This document shows, piece by piece, positions 11,036 to 23,084 of a stretch of 64,000 bases of DNA. Position 1 is the stretch's first letter. Every line of letters begins with the position of its first letter. The position numbers and the translations under genes are program-made. The stretch is from Diogma glabrata. Lineage: Eukaryota; Arthropoda; Insecta; Diptera; Cylindrotomidae. Location of the stretch: assembly GCA_963693315.1 (NCBI GenBank), contig OY856186.1, positions 382,700,215 through 382,764,214 of the forward strand. Reading direction: 5' to 3'. Under the pieces are notes generated by a model. That model saw only the letters and a list, made by a program, of their open reading frames with translations. It made no database searches and was not told the origin of the DNA.

Positions 11036-11844
11036 TAGTGTTTTAACTATAATTTTCATAGAAATGCTAAACTCAGTTTTTTTCACTTCAATAATTTACA
11101 TTTAATTTTCAAATATCTTTTGATGTCTAACACATCTACCTCAGCGAAAACGTTTCTTTGTTTATAGAAACATCTCCCCGCTGTATATACGAGAGATCGA
11201 AAGTATATTATGAAAAATAAAATACAAAATATTTTACTTAAAAAGACGCAGTTTTCCGTATAAATTCATAAACATTTAAATTTTCAAACCAGAGTTTACA
11301 ATTTTACTTTATTCGAGCACTCATTTCAATCCTTTGAAATAATATTCAAAAATTAAAATGTTCATAATTTGAATATCGTTCTTACTTGTAAGAGTAAAAT
11401 TTTTGTTTTTTCGATTTTACTCCTTTGGAGCAGATTACATTTTTCTGTTCTTTCATTCGATTTGCAAAAGAACAAAACTAGTTATCCTTTATATTCATTT
11501 TTCTTGCAATACATGAATAATTGAACGAATCATTCGAAGCATTTTACGTTGGAAAGCATCAAATTTGAAGCAATAATAAAAGTTTTGAGTATTTGAAAGA
11601 AAATATTTATTTCAATTTAGTAGCAAGAATGATATTTTACTATTTTCACTCCTCTGTGTGGGAGTGTTTTATATTTTTTTAAGCTACGCACTCTGAAAGA
11701 ACAAAGTAAAGGAGTGATATAAGTAGCGTTTCAAACTCTGTTTAAAACACACTTTAACTAGGTAGCTCAAAAGTAAAATTATTACTTTCTAATTTCTAAT
11801 TTTTTTCTCAACAAAGAAATCAAAATATACCGACGCAAAAGTTT
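11036..11844. other. AT-rich non-coding spacer
   Basis: Nothing recognisable beyond short A/T runs. Confidence 0.5.
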
Positions 11845-12440
11845 ATTGTATTACCAGTCGGAGTGAATTTACAAATTAACAGTGGACATTATGATATTAA
11901 AAGACATATAGATACAGATAAACATAAAAAAGCGTTGCTATAAGCCGCCAGCTCCAGTAGCTTAAACAAGTTTTGTTGTTATTTTGTTTTCTTGTTGTTA
12001 TTTAACATTGATAAAAAGCTAGTTGCAATTTGCGCTGATAACACGAACACCAATTTTAGTGGTGTCACGTCAAGGGGTGAAAATTTAAAAGCAAGCTAAA
12101 CGCGAATTTGAACCAGAATGTATTGGGTATTGGATTCGCAGCCCGTATTCTAAATAATGCAATTAGAAGTGCTGCTGATTTAAATGGCAGGGTTAAACAA
12201 ATTGGATATTTTACTGTCTTTACTGGTTTAAGTTGAAGGAGTTCTGCGGCAAAAGTAATGTCAAACATAACCAACTTATTGGATACAGTGAAACTCGCTG
12301 GCTGGCGGTAATGCCAGCACTAGAAAGAATTTTGAAAATGTACGAACCACTGTAAGCACATTTCCTAACGGTTGAAAAATGTCCAATTAAAATAAAAGAA
12401 TTTTTTGAAGAATTAAATAGTAAAGGAAAGCATTAAATAG
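11845..12440 (+). pseudogene. Degenerate hAT-type transposase-like (BED/TTF finger plus RNase H-like part)
   Basis: Plus-strand fragments in more than one frame read like a zinc-finger plus hAT transposase protein. GHYDIKRHIDTDKHKKAL (about 11887-11940) has the RH-x(4)-KH pattern of the N-terminal zinc domain. NLNQNVLGIGFAARILNNAI then AADLNGRVKQIGYFTVF follow around 12110-12225. YSETRWLAVMPALERIL and then EPL-AHFLTVEKCPIKIKEFF follow around 12280-12405. The R-W motif with the following helix is typical of these genes. In-frame stops and at least one shift separate the pieces. No end sequences tie it to a particular element. It is either a dead hAT element or a dead derived gene. Confidence 0.65.
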
Positions 12441-12739
12441 TAAATTTATGCACAATCTAGTTAGCACGTTTTCACCGTCCCACTTTCTCGCAATAGAAAT
12501 TCTAGTTAGTTAGTATTTGGAAGAATGTTTGCATTTCGTCCCACATTTTAACGATTTGGCTCTGGTCAGTTTAGGGTAGACATAACTCTTTCTCTCTAAG
12601 AAAAATAAAGGAAAACAAACAAAAAAACGATTCGACATAAGAGAAATCACGTAGGGATTGCAATCCCGTGGTGTTTTATGGATCCTGGGACTACGTGACT
12701 CATAAATTTTAAATCCCGGGATGCCTGGGATCGTATAGA

Positions 12740-12990
12740 AAAACCATCCTTATTTTCTATGCTGCACGATCTGCTGTCGTTTACAAATTCACTCTCTGAA
12801 CAGTTACAAAGCAAAGATATAATAATTTCTAGCACAAGCGCTTTAATTAAAACTACTTTCTTGATGCTTAAACAATGCAGAGATGGTACTAAATTTAAAA
12901 TTATTTTTAACAAATGAAGGGATTTTGCAGAACTTTGCGGCATTCGCTTCAATGAAACAACACCAGAAGACAAAGATCTAGCAGAGTAAC
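12740..12990 (+). pseudogene. Second hAT/ZMYM-like fragment
   Basis: The plus frame gives LSFTNSLSEQLQSKDIIISS, then ALIKTTFLMLKQCRDG, a stop, and RDFAELCGIRF. The LQSKDI and DFAELCGI strings are typical of the middle of ZMYM1/DUF4371-type hAT-derived proteins. It is probably a continuation of, or relative of, the pseudogene ending at 12440. The open frame on the opposite strand here is antisense noise. Confidence 0.5.
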
Positions 12991-12994
12991 CAAG

Positions 12995-14899
12995 GTAGCT
13001 CAAAAGCATTTTATTTTTATTTCTTAGTCCATGCATTTAAATGCTTTTAAATATATGTGTGTATAAAAATGTGTATGTTATGTTTTACGAAAAAAATCTT
13101 TTTATGTCATTTAAATTCTCGCCCCCCCCAAGATTTTGGTGAAATGACGCCACTGCTTATGAAATTTTGAATTTAAGGTTGCTTTGATAAAAATTTCTAT
13201 TTTTTATTGAATTTAAACAAATACAATTTTTTTTTACTTTTTTGAGCGTAACTATGACAACAAAGTATATGGTTAAAAGTGACACTTTAGGCCGTAAATC
13301 ACTGTAATAAAGTAACACTTTATAATACGAATTGGCGAATAAAAAAAATTATATTTATTCAGAACTTATTTTATTTTTAAAAACAAAGTTACACTGATAA
13401 TTGTTATGCTGTTTTTATTAACTTTAATTATTATTACAAATATTATATTTTTTTTTTAAATTTCTCACACTGATTCAGTTTATTTGATTAAAATTTACAT
13501 AACGACCTGTATCGAACATTTTATCGAGTATATAGAGCCAGCTTCTTCATCTCTTGTTTCCCTTTAAAAATACTTTTAAGACCACACAAATTAAAAATTT
13601 CCCCATATCATCTCAATATAAAATGCAAGTCAACCTTTTCCATATATCATCTCAATAAACAATTTAAACGAGAAAATATTCTTAACAACTACAGACAACC
13701 ATCCTACTTTTTATGAATTGTACAACCGTATTCTATCTACATATAATACTATGACTAAGCTGGACACAACAAAGTTTTTTATTATTTATGTAGACAGAAA
13801 CATGCATTATTAATTAACATTGAGTGACGCAACAAAGCAATTAACTAATAAAATGTTAAACATTGGTTCATTAACCTGTAGCATACATAAATATTTTACG
13901 TTTGTTGAAATTAATTATTTTAATTTAAGGGCTGGACCGGAACCGAAATTAATTAGCAAATCATTAGAGAAGTTCTTTAAAAACGGAATATTCTTGTTTT
14001 TAGAGTAAACTTTAAAATTTTCCGTAGTTACAAATTTCTTACAGAAACTTAATTTATAATCTCAAAACTTAGTTGAAATCTTATCATCGGCTAGATTTAA
14101 ATAGCAAAAACCCGGGCTTTTAGATTAATTAGCCTGGCAATTATCTCAGAATGTTAAACAGCGCCTGGTTTTAAAAAAAATTATCATAAATGAGTTAAAT
14201 TTTTTTGGGATATCATGTGTTCTCTAAATTCGATCAACCTTTTTTGGCGAAAAAAATGTTTTTCTTCATTTATCACATTACAAATGAAAATTTTGTTTGG
14301 GTGGTTTGGGAAATTTGCATCTACTGTATTCCTTATAATTCTTAGCTTAATAATTTTTTAACTCTATTATATAAGTTCCAAGACAGTTATGAATTTTATT
14401 GTTAAATGACCGATCAAAATAAAAGGAATTGTAAGACTGTTAATGCCGAGAGCAGAAGCAGTATGATAAAAAAATAAAAATCTCAGTGTTAGTTTTAGGT
14501 AGAAATAAAAATTAGGGAACTGCACTGATCGAGCAAAAAAAAATCTCTCTTTGTCAAACCAATTTTTATTTTGTTCGCGCAATTTTTTTTAAAAAAATAA
14601 GGTTTTTATATGTTGCTGTTCTATACATATTACAATTCGTACTACACGTCACAATTTTTTTTTAAAAATATGCTCAAGCCAGAGATTTTCACTGAAAAGT
14701 TGTGATCGATGTTTGGTGTTGGTAATCTTTTCCTTCTCTGTGACTACCAAGCTAGATCTAAAGATTGCTTCCCTAGCTATGTTCTTGATCTGGAAATCCA
14801 GTGAGATTAGTACGAATAGCATCTCCAATGACACAGTAGGACATGTCCTCATTTGCTTTATTATACAGATACATATACGAGTTTGTGTTTAGTTTCTAA
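12995..14899. other. AT-rich non-coding spacer
   Basis: I see no supported gene. A CCCCCCCC run with GACGCCACTG at 13123-13155 resembles an eroded end of the poly-C elements at 40-44 kb. The rest is simple A/T sequence. Confidence 0.45.
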
Positions 14900-15399
14900 C
14901 AGTGGCGAAGCGTCGACACACTAGACAGTGTCTACCCAAACATAATATAAATATGAAACTTTATTTTCATATTGTTCGCATAATGTCGACTTATTACTAT
15001 TTTGTCAAACGTTCTAAGAAAATCATTAAGTTTTAATACAATAATTAGAACAAAAACAATTCAGCTATGTTCCCGAAACTTTAATACAAACGTTTCCCAG
15101 TTTCATGTACAAACAAACAAAAATGTTTTTCTCACTGCAGTCTGCAGTAGACGTTTCAAATTATGACTACCAAAATAAGCAATAGCAACAACAACAAATT
15201 TTCAACTTTTGTTCCTTCTTGGATAGACAGTTTTGGTTATGTCTGTTTCTGTTTATATATTTTGTTTCCAAATTTTTTGAGAAACATATTATGTAAAACA
15301 TTTTTGACAAAAATTGTAATTATTAGTTAGATGTTTCTTGAGCAATTTTTTGTGTGATGTGTGATTTTGAATTCGATTCTACGACTTTTGAATAACAGG

Positions 15400-15780
15400 A
15401 ACAGTTGGAAAATAAATTAGAATCTTTGATTTTGGATTAATTTTTGGAATATTTTTAGAATTTTGAAAAAAGTTTCACTCTTTGATTATGTTATAATTTT
15501 TGCAATATTTTTGGCATTTTGGGAAAAGTTTGAATTTTTAATTTTGTTATAATTATTGCAATATTTTAAGAGTTCTCTAGGAAAAGTTTGAATTTTTGAT
15601 TTTGTTATAGTTCTTGCATTAATTTTGGAATTTTGAAAATAGTTTCAAATTTTTGATTTTTTAATAATTTTTAGAAAATTTTTGGAATATTGAAAAAGTC
15701 TAAATTTTGGATTTTATTATAATTTTTGGAATATTTTTAGAATTTTGAAAAAGTTTATTTATACTTTTACAAAGAATTTT
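15400..15780 (-). repeat. About 60-bp AT minisatellite, reverse orientation of the R-family array
   Basis: Repeated units contain TTTGGAATATTTTTAGAATTT, then TGAAAAAGTTT and TTTGATTTTGTTATAATTTT. They are the reverse complement of the units at 18720-19030, 36230-36620, 49130-49510 and 59380-59770 in R copies A-D. About six diverged units. Confidence 0.7.
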
Positions 15781-15952
15781 ATGTTTAATATTCATCGCTA
15801 CCTAAAACTTAAAACAATGTTTTTGTTAATCTACAATATCTTTTATCTTTTGTACAAAATATTTTTATTTCAAAATTTTTAAAATTTTTAATTTTGATTT
15901 AGATTGAACAATCTTTTTTTAAATATTTTGCTTGCGGCGAATAAAAAATATA

Positions 15953-16073
15953 GTATATGATGCACGGACGCAAGTCATTTTAAATGTGGGTGCAAATCTC
16001 GGTTGGCGCTTCGACTCACAAACTCCACATACATCCAAAAACCTTAGCTTTCTGTCCTCTCATCTTAATGTAC
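15953..16073. repeat. 121-bp foldback, relative of 42126-42227
   Basis: The left arm GTATATGATGCACGGACGC and the right arm (reading CTGTCC...CATCTTAATGTAC) are imperfect inverted repeats. The loop contains CGACTCACAAACTCCACATA. The 42-kb copy has the same arms and loop, and both are preceded by CGGCGAATAAAAAAT, so the shared unit extends upstream. Confidence 0.65.
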
Positions 16074-16159
16074 AATAATTAGTTTCTACTGGCAAATTAA
16101 TAAAGCTTTTGAATATGTCTACCCTAGTTACAGAAGCACGCTTCGCCACTGGTTTCTAA

Positions 16160-18388
16160 CTCCTTTTTCCGGACGCTTTTCTCGATACGATTGCTTCCAT
16201 ACGATTGCATAGTAGTTCTAGAGGGATCTCTCACCACTGTTGTCATGTAACAACAATGTAACAACATAAGCGAACCACATTGGTGCATAATTGAAATTTC
16301 CTTAATAATTTCATGTATATCAAATTCAACGGAACCTGTTTAATTGGAACACTTGCCAACTCTCTTTGTGTAATGCTTCATAAACCGATCCATAACTTCC
16401 TTCTCCTAACTCACATATATTTAATATCAAATATTTCTTCTGGGGGGCAAGTCAAACTTTCTCCTGATAAAATTCTTTTTGTTGAACTATTGGAAGACAT
16501 AATTTTTTTCGTATGTCACAACTTTTATAAATGAAAAAACAATTTATTTTCTAATACAATAAAACTTCATTATTTTAATTAATCATATATATTCTGGTCG
16601 CAAATTAAATTATAGTAAAAATTCTTATAAAGTTTCTATTAGAAAAAAAATTTAACAAAACAATGCACAAAATATTTCTTTCATTAAAATTTACATATTG
16701 AGGCATATCAATACAAGAAACTATAATAACTTTGTCGCCTAAACTGCCGAACCGTTCATATTAATTGGACTCAGGTTAGACTTAACGGTTCTTGGTAAAC
16801 GGGGTCACGTTCCTGACCTTGGTCATGACTATGTCTTCCACGCACACAAGCTCCTTACGACTTTGGTCATTTAATGACCAGAATTTCAACTACCATTGAG
16901 GTCCACATGAGGGATGATAATACCTGACTGATATATAGCTTGTAGAGGAAAAGTCATATAGTCCATTAAGCTCTCCTAAGTGGGTCTATCTAATAACCAC
17001 AGATAACTCAGAATATCTAACAAGTGACAATCACTAAAAGAAGCTTTTATTTATTATAAAGAATACATAAAATTTCTTTTATATATTTTTATAATAAATA
17101 AAAGTTTATTTAAAATATGTCTAAAAGAAGCAGCTTAAGTAACTTTCCGATACAATATATAGTCTTCCTGCTGCAGCTCGACTACGAGATCTAGCAACAC
17201 CAACTCTCTAAGCTAAATTGACAAACTAGATAGTACGGACACCACAAATTACAAAGAGACCCTAAAAACACTATTACATTTCCTATTTCTCGGGTTCAAC
17301 AGAATTGAACTCGATAACTGTATCCTTCCAGATCTTCAACGTTGTCCAAATTCACCAAATATGAAAGGAAAAGCAAGTCGCTTTACAGTTCCACGTCAGG
17401 TAAAAAACCAAATGAAGATAGTAAAGTCAATAATGCAGACCAAAAATCTTACATCTTTTCAACGGCAAAACAAATAAATTTTGTGCTGCATGCCTTTTGT
17501 TAACATATATATTCACCTTTTAAGTACCAATCAACTTCTTGCCTGGTCCTCACTTTAATATCAAAAATCCAAAGGAGAGATATTTGCCGGTAGCATACAA
17601 AAATAACGTGAACTTATTTCTATATTTATAAAAGTATAACGCAAGAATAAGCCGGCGTACGAGTTCAAGCACCTTGAATTTTTAAAGTTAATGAATGCTT
17701 GATTCAATTTTGTTTATTATTTATTTACAAAAATATTTATTTACAAACTTGTATCGTAACTTAATAATTATATAATAACAAATCTATTTATTTTTATTTC
17801 TTTTATTATTGCACCAATAAATAATGTTATGAATAAAAAATATTTATTTACGAAATATTTAAGAAGTTCAAAGCATGTCGGTCAACATTACTCATAGTCA
17901 TCAGAAAAAAAAAATAAACAGATTTTGACAAATTCACATCCTCATAAACGAAAACCATTCACTAAAATGTTCCTTTTGATGTTAACCCAAAACTAATAAA
18001 TTCTTTTCAAAACTTCCAGGAATGAATTAGACAATGATTATTATGGATTTAACATATAAATATAAAATATTATAACTTAGAAGTTGTATGTTAGAAAAGT
18101 TATATATTAATGAATATAAAGTAATATGTTACTTTAATCCATTTGACTCAGAGTTGTATTATTCTTTAGGCGAACACGAAGCTGACTAAAGGGCCCAGAA
18201 AACTTTATCAAATACAATTGTTTTTTAGGATCTCAAAGTTTATTATATTTGATGGTTATTAACAATATACGTTGCTTAACACATTTGGATATAAACGAAC
18301 ATTATGTACTACAAAGTAGATTTTATAACGAGAACAGAATGTTTAAAACACAAGCGTAGCGAGTGGCTTAAAATCATACAAGTAAAAT
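16160..18388. other. Non-coding, with a GC-richer section 16740-17680 of unknown origin
   Basis: 16740-17680 has more even base composition than its flanks, as decayed coding DNA often does. Strings such as PKFTKYERKSKS can be read near 17350, but I could not link them to a family with confidence. A perfect 16-bp stem (CTTTTATTTATTATAA and its complement) spans 17044-17104. The rest is A/T simple sequence. Confidence 0.35.
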
Positions 18389-20477
18389 ATGGAGGGGTTG
18401 AAATCTCAAGCTCTGAGATATCGAGACTTCGGTTTGAGTTAAGGATTTTGATATAGTTTTCGGCAAAAAATTTTTATGAAGACATGGTTTTTAGTTTTGG
18501 GCAGCGATGTATATCAAACATTGCGTTTTGTTAAAATACATGTATTTTTTATCTCTGTTTAGATATTTATTACAAAACTAACACGAAACATCAATACGTT
18601 GTTGGAAAATTATAACAAATCATATATTAACATAATTTAGTGAAAAGATTATACAATCAGCAAACTACTCAAAAACCTCGCAATTTAGCGTTTCGGGAAA
18701 ATATTTCAAAATCACAATTTCATATTTCTTTCAAAATTCCAAAAATATTGTAAAAATTATAACAAAATCAAACTTTTTTCAAAATTCTAAAAATATTCCA
18801 AAACTTATTACGAAATCAAAAATTGAAACTTTTTGCAAAATTCCAAAAATTATAATAAAATCAAAAATCTAAAATTTTTCATAATTCCAAAAATATTCCA
18901 AAAATTCTTACAAAATCAAAAATTAAAACTTTTTCCAAAATTCTAAAAATATTGCAAAAATTATTACAAAATCAAAAATACAAACTTTTTTCAAAATTCC
19001 AAAAATATTTCAAAAACTATAACAAATTAAAAAATTTCCATGTCCAATTTCATTTTCAATTACATTTACATCATAAAAACAGCTGCATATTTTTTTTCAA
19101 AAAACTGGCTAAAAAAATAAATGAAATCATTTTTTGACACGCTTGACATAACTTTTTTGCCAAACTTATAATTCCATAATTCTCAATAATAATAATAAAA
19201 TTTCATTTCAAACAAATAATTAATTTAATTTTTTTCCAAAAAATTGGGTAAAAAAATAAAACAAAATCATTCTTTTGACACACTTGACAACATTTTTTTG
19301 ACAAACTTATAATGCAATAATCTAGATTTTGGTCTCACATACCAATCCCGACCATCAAGATTTCTCCAAATTCAATGTTCCTACTCGTAATGACTTAAAA
19401 TGAAAAGTTTTTAAGCAAAAAATGTGTGCAATTCACACGTGGTAGAAGTGAAACCTTCAAAAATTTTGGCTTCATGATAATGAGACGAATGCAAAATTTC
19501 GGGAAAAGGATAATTGCAGGTTTAGTCATGATCATAGTGATACAAAGTTTGATAATTATTTTAAATTTTATTCGTATACATTACATAAATTTATTCAAAC
19601 TCAGAGCTTACATTTTCGATAAATGATACAAGAGGCTTATGGTAACTAAAGTATAAAATAAATGCTTTGGTATTAATATGGTCAATATATTTTTGGAATA
19701 CAGTGTTTTATTCGCACTGTATCAACAACAATATCAAAAACAGTAATTGACGCAGTATTCCAAAGATATATTGACCATATTAAGACCAAAGTTTTAATTT
19801 ATAATATAAATAAAATTCTTACAAAAAAACATAAAATATTTTCTTTTATACAAAAATTAAACAGTTTTTCAATACTTACCTTATCAACTAATTACGTTTT
19901 TTTTATGAATTATTAAATATTATCTATTTTTCCTAATAAAATTACAAAATAAATTTATTGTCTTCTAAACATAAACATAACCAAATAAAATTTAAAATTT
20001 CATAATAAATTTTTTTTTTCAACATAACATACATAATACAATACCAGCAAAATAATAAGTAAAAAAAGAAAAATATTAAAAAATATTCACTGTCTCTTTT
20101 TACTGTTAAAATTTCGTTTCATCCAGTTTAAAATCATAACGATACTAAAGAAGTTTTCACTTCAAAATATGCAAATTTCCTTGTTTTGACACACTTGACG
20201 ATTTTTTGACACACTTCCGGTACAGTTATCGAACACATCGTTGTTTCGGCTCTTCCCATTGAGTAAACCTATTTTAGAAAAAAAAATTTTGAAATCCGTC
20301 CAGCGGTTTTCTAGATTTCGTAGGTTGTGACGGCCGGACGGCCGACAGAAAGACATACATTTTTTTTTTGCTTTTTCAGAATCAGTAGGTCCTAAAACGT
20401 CGAGAAATGCCAAAAAAGTGTGGGTAAGAATTTCACTTTTAGTTCATGAATGTAAATTGTAATACTTAGGTCTTTCA
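18389..20477. repeat. R-family repeat, copy A (with a 742-bp insertion)
   Basis: It begins ATGGAGGGGTTGAAATCTCA, with a 6-bp stem ATCTCA/TGAGAT. It continues with the single-copy ATATAGTTTTCGGCAAAAAA block, about 60-bp AT minisatellite units, two roughly 140-bp units starting TTTTGACACACTTGACA, a conserved stretch near CCCGACCATCAAGATTTCTC, then a GC-rich segment (GACGGCCGGACGGCC). The end is GTCCTAAAACGTCGAGAAAT and TTAGGTCTTTCA. Copies B-E share this order. No protein function is assigned. Confidence 0.8.
19423..20164. mobile_element. 742-bp insertion in R copy A carrying a 127-bp foldback
   Basis: Copies B, D and E read directly from the TTTTTAAGC(T/C)AAAAATATG block into the next conserved block. 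Copy A is interrupted here. The insert has GAAGTGAAACCTTC near its left end and GAAGTTTTCACTTC near its right end. Inside, 19665-19701 and 19755-19791 are 37-bp arms matching at 35 positions (CTTTGGTATTAATATGGTCA and onward). No transposase is encoded. Confidence 0.65.
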
Positions 20478-20990
20478 ATTAAAAAAATTAAATAAATAAT
20501 CGTTAAAAATAATCTTTTGAACCATAGTTGCCCAAACTCGTTGAAGTTTTGAACGAATTTGTTATTGTCGCCTTGTTTTCACGCCTTTTTTTATAAACTG
20601 TTACCATGGTATTATTTCTTATAATCATTTTAATGCATGCTGCCCATAAATTTTTAGAAGAATCATAAAATATATTTGAAATAATTTGAAAAAGCTGTAT
20701 GTAAATCGTGCTTTATATTTTCAATTGAAAATTTGTATTCGTTATGCGCAAGTTTTGTATGTGTTGAAATTTAATTTGTTTTTCAAGTCAACAGTTCTCA
20801 TGACAATATTGAATTGTTTATTATTTCATTACGCACTAGGGCGTAATAAATATATTACGTTACTGCCACTTAGGTAATTTTATCATTTTTTTTTTATTAA
20901 CTAGTTAGACATGTTTAGCACACTAAATGTAAAATATTCATTATTTAGACTCTTTGAATATCCGAAGATACCATGTCAACTATGTATATA
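20478..20990. other. AT-rich spacer
   Basis: Nothing coding is supported. A T-run at 20888-20898 may be the minus-strand poly-A of the LINE fragment that follows. Confidence 0.5.
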
Positions 20991-21034
20991 GGAAGGAGAT
21001 GAGGAAAATGGAAGGAATGGGGATATAGGGACAA

Positions 21035-21508
21035 CTATACTAATTGTTTTAAATGATTATGGACATTTTCTTTAAACGCCTGAGGGTAAAATTTATCGGG
21101 AAATACAGAGGAAAGCATTGAGTTCCACAATTTGGCCACTCTATTAAAATAGTCGTTCTGGAAGGACACAGTTCTACAACGAGGTATTTGTACAACAAAT
21201 GGATGGGATAACTCGGCAGCTCTTGTTTGTCGATTATACTGCGCACACGATGAAAGGATGTTTTGAATTTCCTTAGAGGAGAATTCGCTAAAGTTATATT
21301 TATAGTAGATTGACAATTCAGCCACATTTCTTCTGTGCTGGCATGAATCAAGCTGGTCCATTAATTTGGTATTACCAATCAACCGTATTGCTTTTCTCTG
21401 TATAGAGTCTAGACATTTTATTGTTGACTGACAAGCACCTCCCCAAATATGACAGTAGTACTCCATACATGGACGAATAAAGGACTTAATAAATAAACAA
21501 TAATGCAA
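21035..21508 (-). pseudogene. 5'-truncated LINE: C-terminal end of ORF2
   Basis: A 157-residue minus frame reads as the C-terminal domain found after the RT of many Jockey/CR1-like LINEs: IKSFIRPCMEYYCHIWGGA, LDSIQRKAIRLI, CQHRRNVAELSIYYKY, TRAAELSHPFVVQIPRCRT, and RVAKLWNSMLSSVFP. It closes with a stop at 21035. The upstream RT is missing and similarity stops near 21530, which fits ordinary 5' truncation during target-primed insertion. A T-run at 20888 would be the tail. The frame itself is uninterrupted. No target duplication was identified. Confidence 0.85.
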
Positions 21509-21529
21509 CGCGCTACATTAAATTATTAA

Positions 21530-22750
21530 ATACTGTATCATAGATGACAATTTCTAGCTTGGTTGTAAAAAAATAAATTATCTATTTTTTCTCCAAAGCG
21601 ACCAAAATAGAAATATTATAGAAGTTCTTAAAACAAAAAAACAGTTTAGATTTTTTGATGAGTGTATTCATAATACGCCTCTGATTATATTTTTAATATC
21701 TATTAGTTCATAAATGTCGTAAAAAATCAATGATTAATTGCTTTGTAAATTAAAAATAAACCAGACAATGTTAATTGGTGAATAATTTCAAAAACAATAT
21801 AACATAACAGATGCCGCAATTTTAATTGCAACCGGTGAATTTTCAACGACAAAAAGTTATTTTCTGTCTGAACTCTGAACTGAACTCTGAGCTTTAAGGG
21901 TAACAAACAACTAGTTAAAACATACAACATTGTTGTCTTCTTCATTCCATAACCAAGATCTTTCTATGTTTCATCAAAATTCAAACCTTACTTTAGCATA
22001 GTTGCTCTCAATAAAAATAGTAAAATAGCACATATGAGATGAATAAACAAATTATATTGTAGAAAAAGGAACAAGGATTATCTCATGTGATTATTAGATT
22101 AATTCTAATCCTCAAAAGACTGTCCGTTGAATTTTATTATTGCAATTTTATTTATTGTTGTAACATTGTTTGACGTTGGAAAATTAATATAAATGAAATT
22201 AGAAAAAGGGTTGATAATAGCAGATTTTCATATTTAGGTTTCCAAAGGGGTAACGAGATTAACATATGTAATTTTCTTTTCATCTACTATTTTTATTTAT
22301 TTTGAATAAATCTCGGAGGGATAATTATTTGTTTGAGGTGGTTATCTCTATATAAATACTAAATTATTAATAATTGTTTTATTATTTTTATTTGTATGAT
22401 ATCTTGTACTGGATTTATGAAAAGGGTACGTAATTATAATAAACAAGTCAAAAAAACATATTACCGATGCAATGATCGATTCAGATTTGTTTATTAATAT
22501 TCTAACATGTGTTTTTAAAATATTAAATTTTCATTTAATTTTTGGAGCTTATCAATTTAGTATAATGTTAATTACTTGAAACAATTTTTTCTTTCCGTTC
22601 CTTGAAAGGGAAAAATGGATTAATTAAGGATAATTACAACAGATTTATATCTCTATAAGGATAATTACAACAGATTTATATCTCCGACATATAAACTTCT
22701 TAGTTCTTTATGTCATTCTCATGTTCAATAGCCTTTCAATGACCTTTTTT
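21530..22750. other. AT-rich spacer with a 31-bp tandem duplication
   Basis: AAGGATAATTACAACAGATT and following bases occur twice at 31-bp spacing (22626 and 22657). Otherwise I see nothing recognisable. Confidence 0.5.
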
Positions 22751-22754
22751 AAAA

Positions 22755-23070
22755 TTTTATTCATAAATACATTGTTGCTTCGGAGCCCTGAGAGAGCTAA
22801 ACGTTCTCGCATAATGTGAGGGACTGATTCACCTTCTTCGAGACAAAAACGGTATTGTGAATCATTTCATACTCCAAGCCTCAGCATGTCTTTATTCACA
22901 TAATGATGACCTGTCAGTACAGTTCCATTATTAGTTTATAATATGATCGACTCAGACTTAGCAGAAATCTGGTGGTTTGCAAGCTCACCTCTGTATAGTG
23001 AACGTTTGATAGACCTTGGAGCCTTTTGTGATTTCTCATTGGGAGCTGATGCATTGAAAGAGAACCTGTT
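22755..23070 (-). pseudogene. LINE RNase H C-terminal relic (zinc-knuckle region)
   Basis: The minus strand reads VLTGHHYVNKDMLRLGV, a stop, then QYRFCLEEGESVPHIM and LALSGLRS. This is the LTGH...CRFCLEEEET..HIL pattern at the C-terminus of ORF2 in RNase H-bearing LINEs. Several substitutions and stops show it is dead. Its upstream half is at 24180-24460, separated by a repeat block. Confidence 0.65.
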
Positions 23071-23084
23071 CAACTAGCGAAATT

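Larger units (their letters stand above)
14900..16151. mobile_element. Non-autonomous hAT element with 8-bp target duplication
   Basis: CAGTGGCGAAGCGT at 14900 is mirrored by the exact reverse complement ending at 16151. The 8-bp flank GTTTCTAA is duplicated at 14892-14899 and 16152-16159. Eight-base duplication with CAGTGGCG-type ends is diagnostic of hAT. The 1252-bp interior encodes no transposase. It holds an AT minisatellite (15400-15780) and a 121-bp foldback (15953-16073), both with relatives elsewhere in the window. Confidence 0.85.

Noticed and set aside
12647..13036. 129-residue minus frame
   Set aside because: It is antisense to a hAT-like fragment that reads better on the plus strand.
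16313..16534. 73-residue plus frame
   Set aside because: No similarity or codon signal; flanked by unstructured AT-rich DNA.
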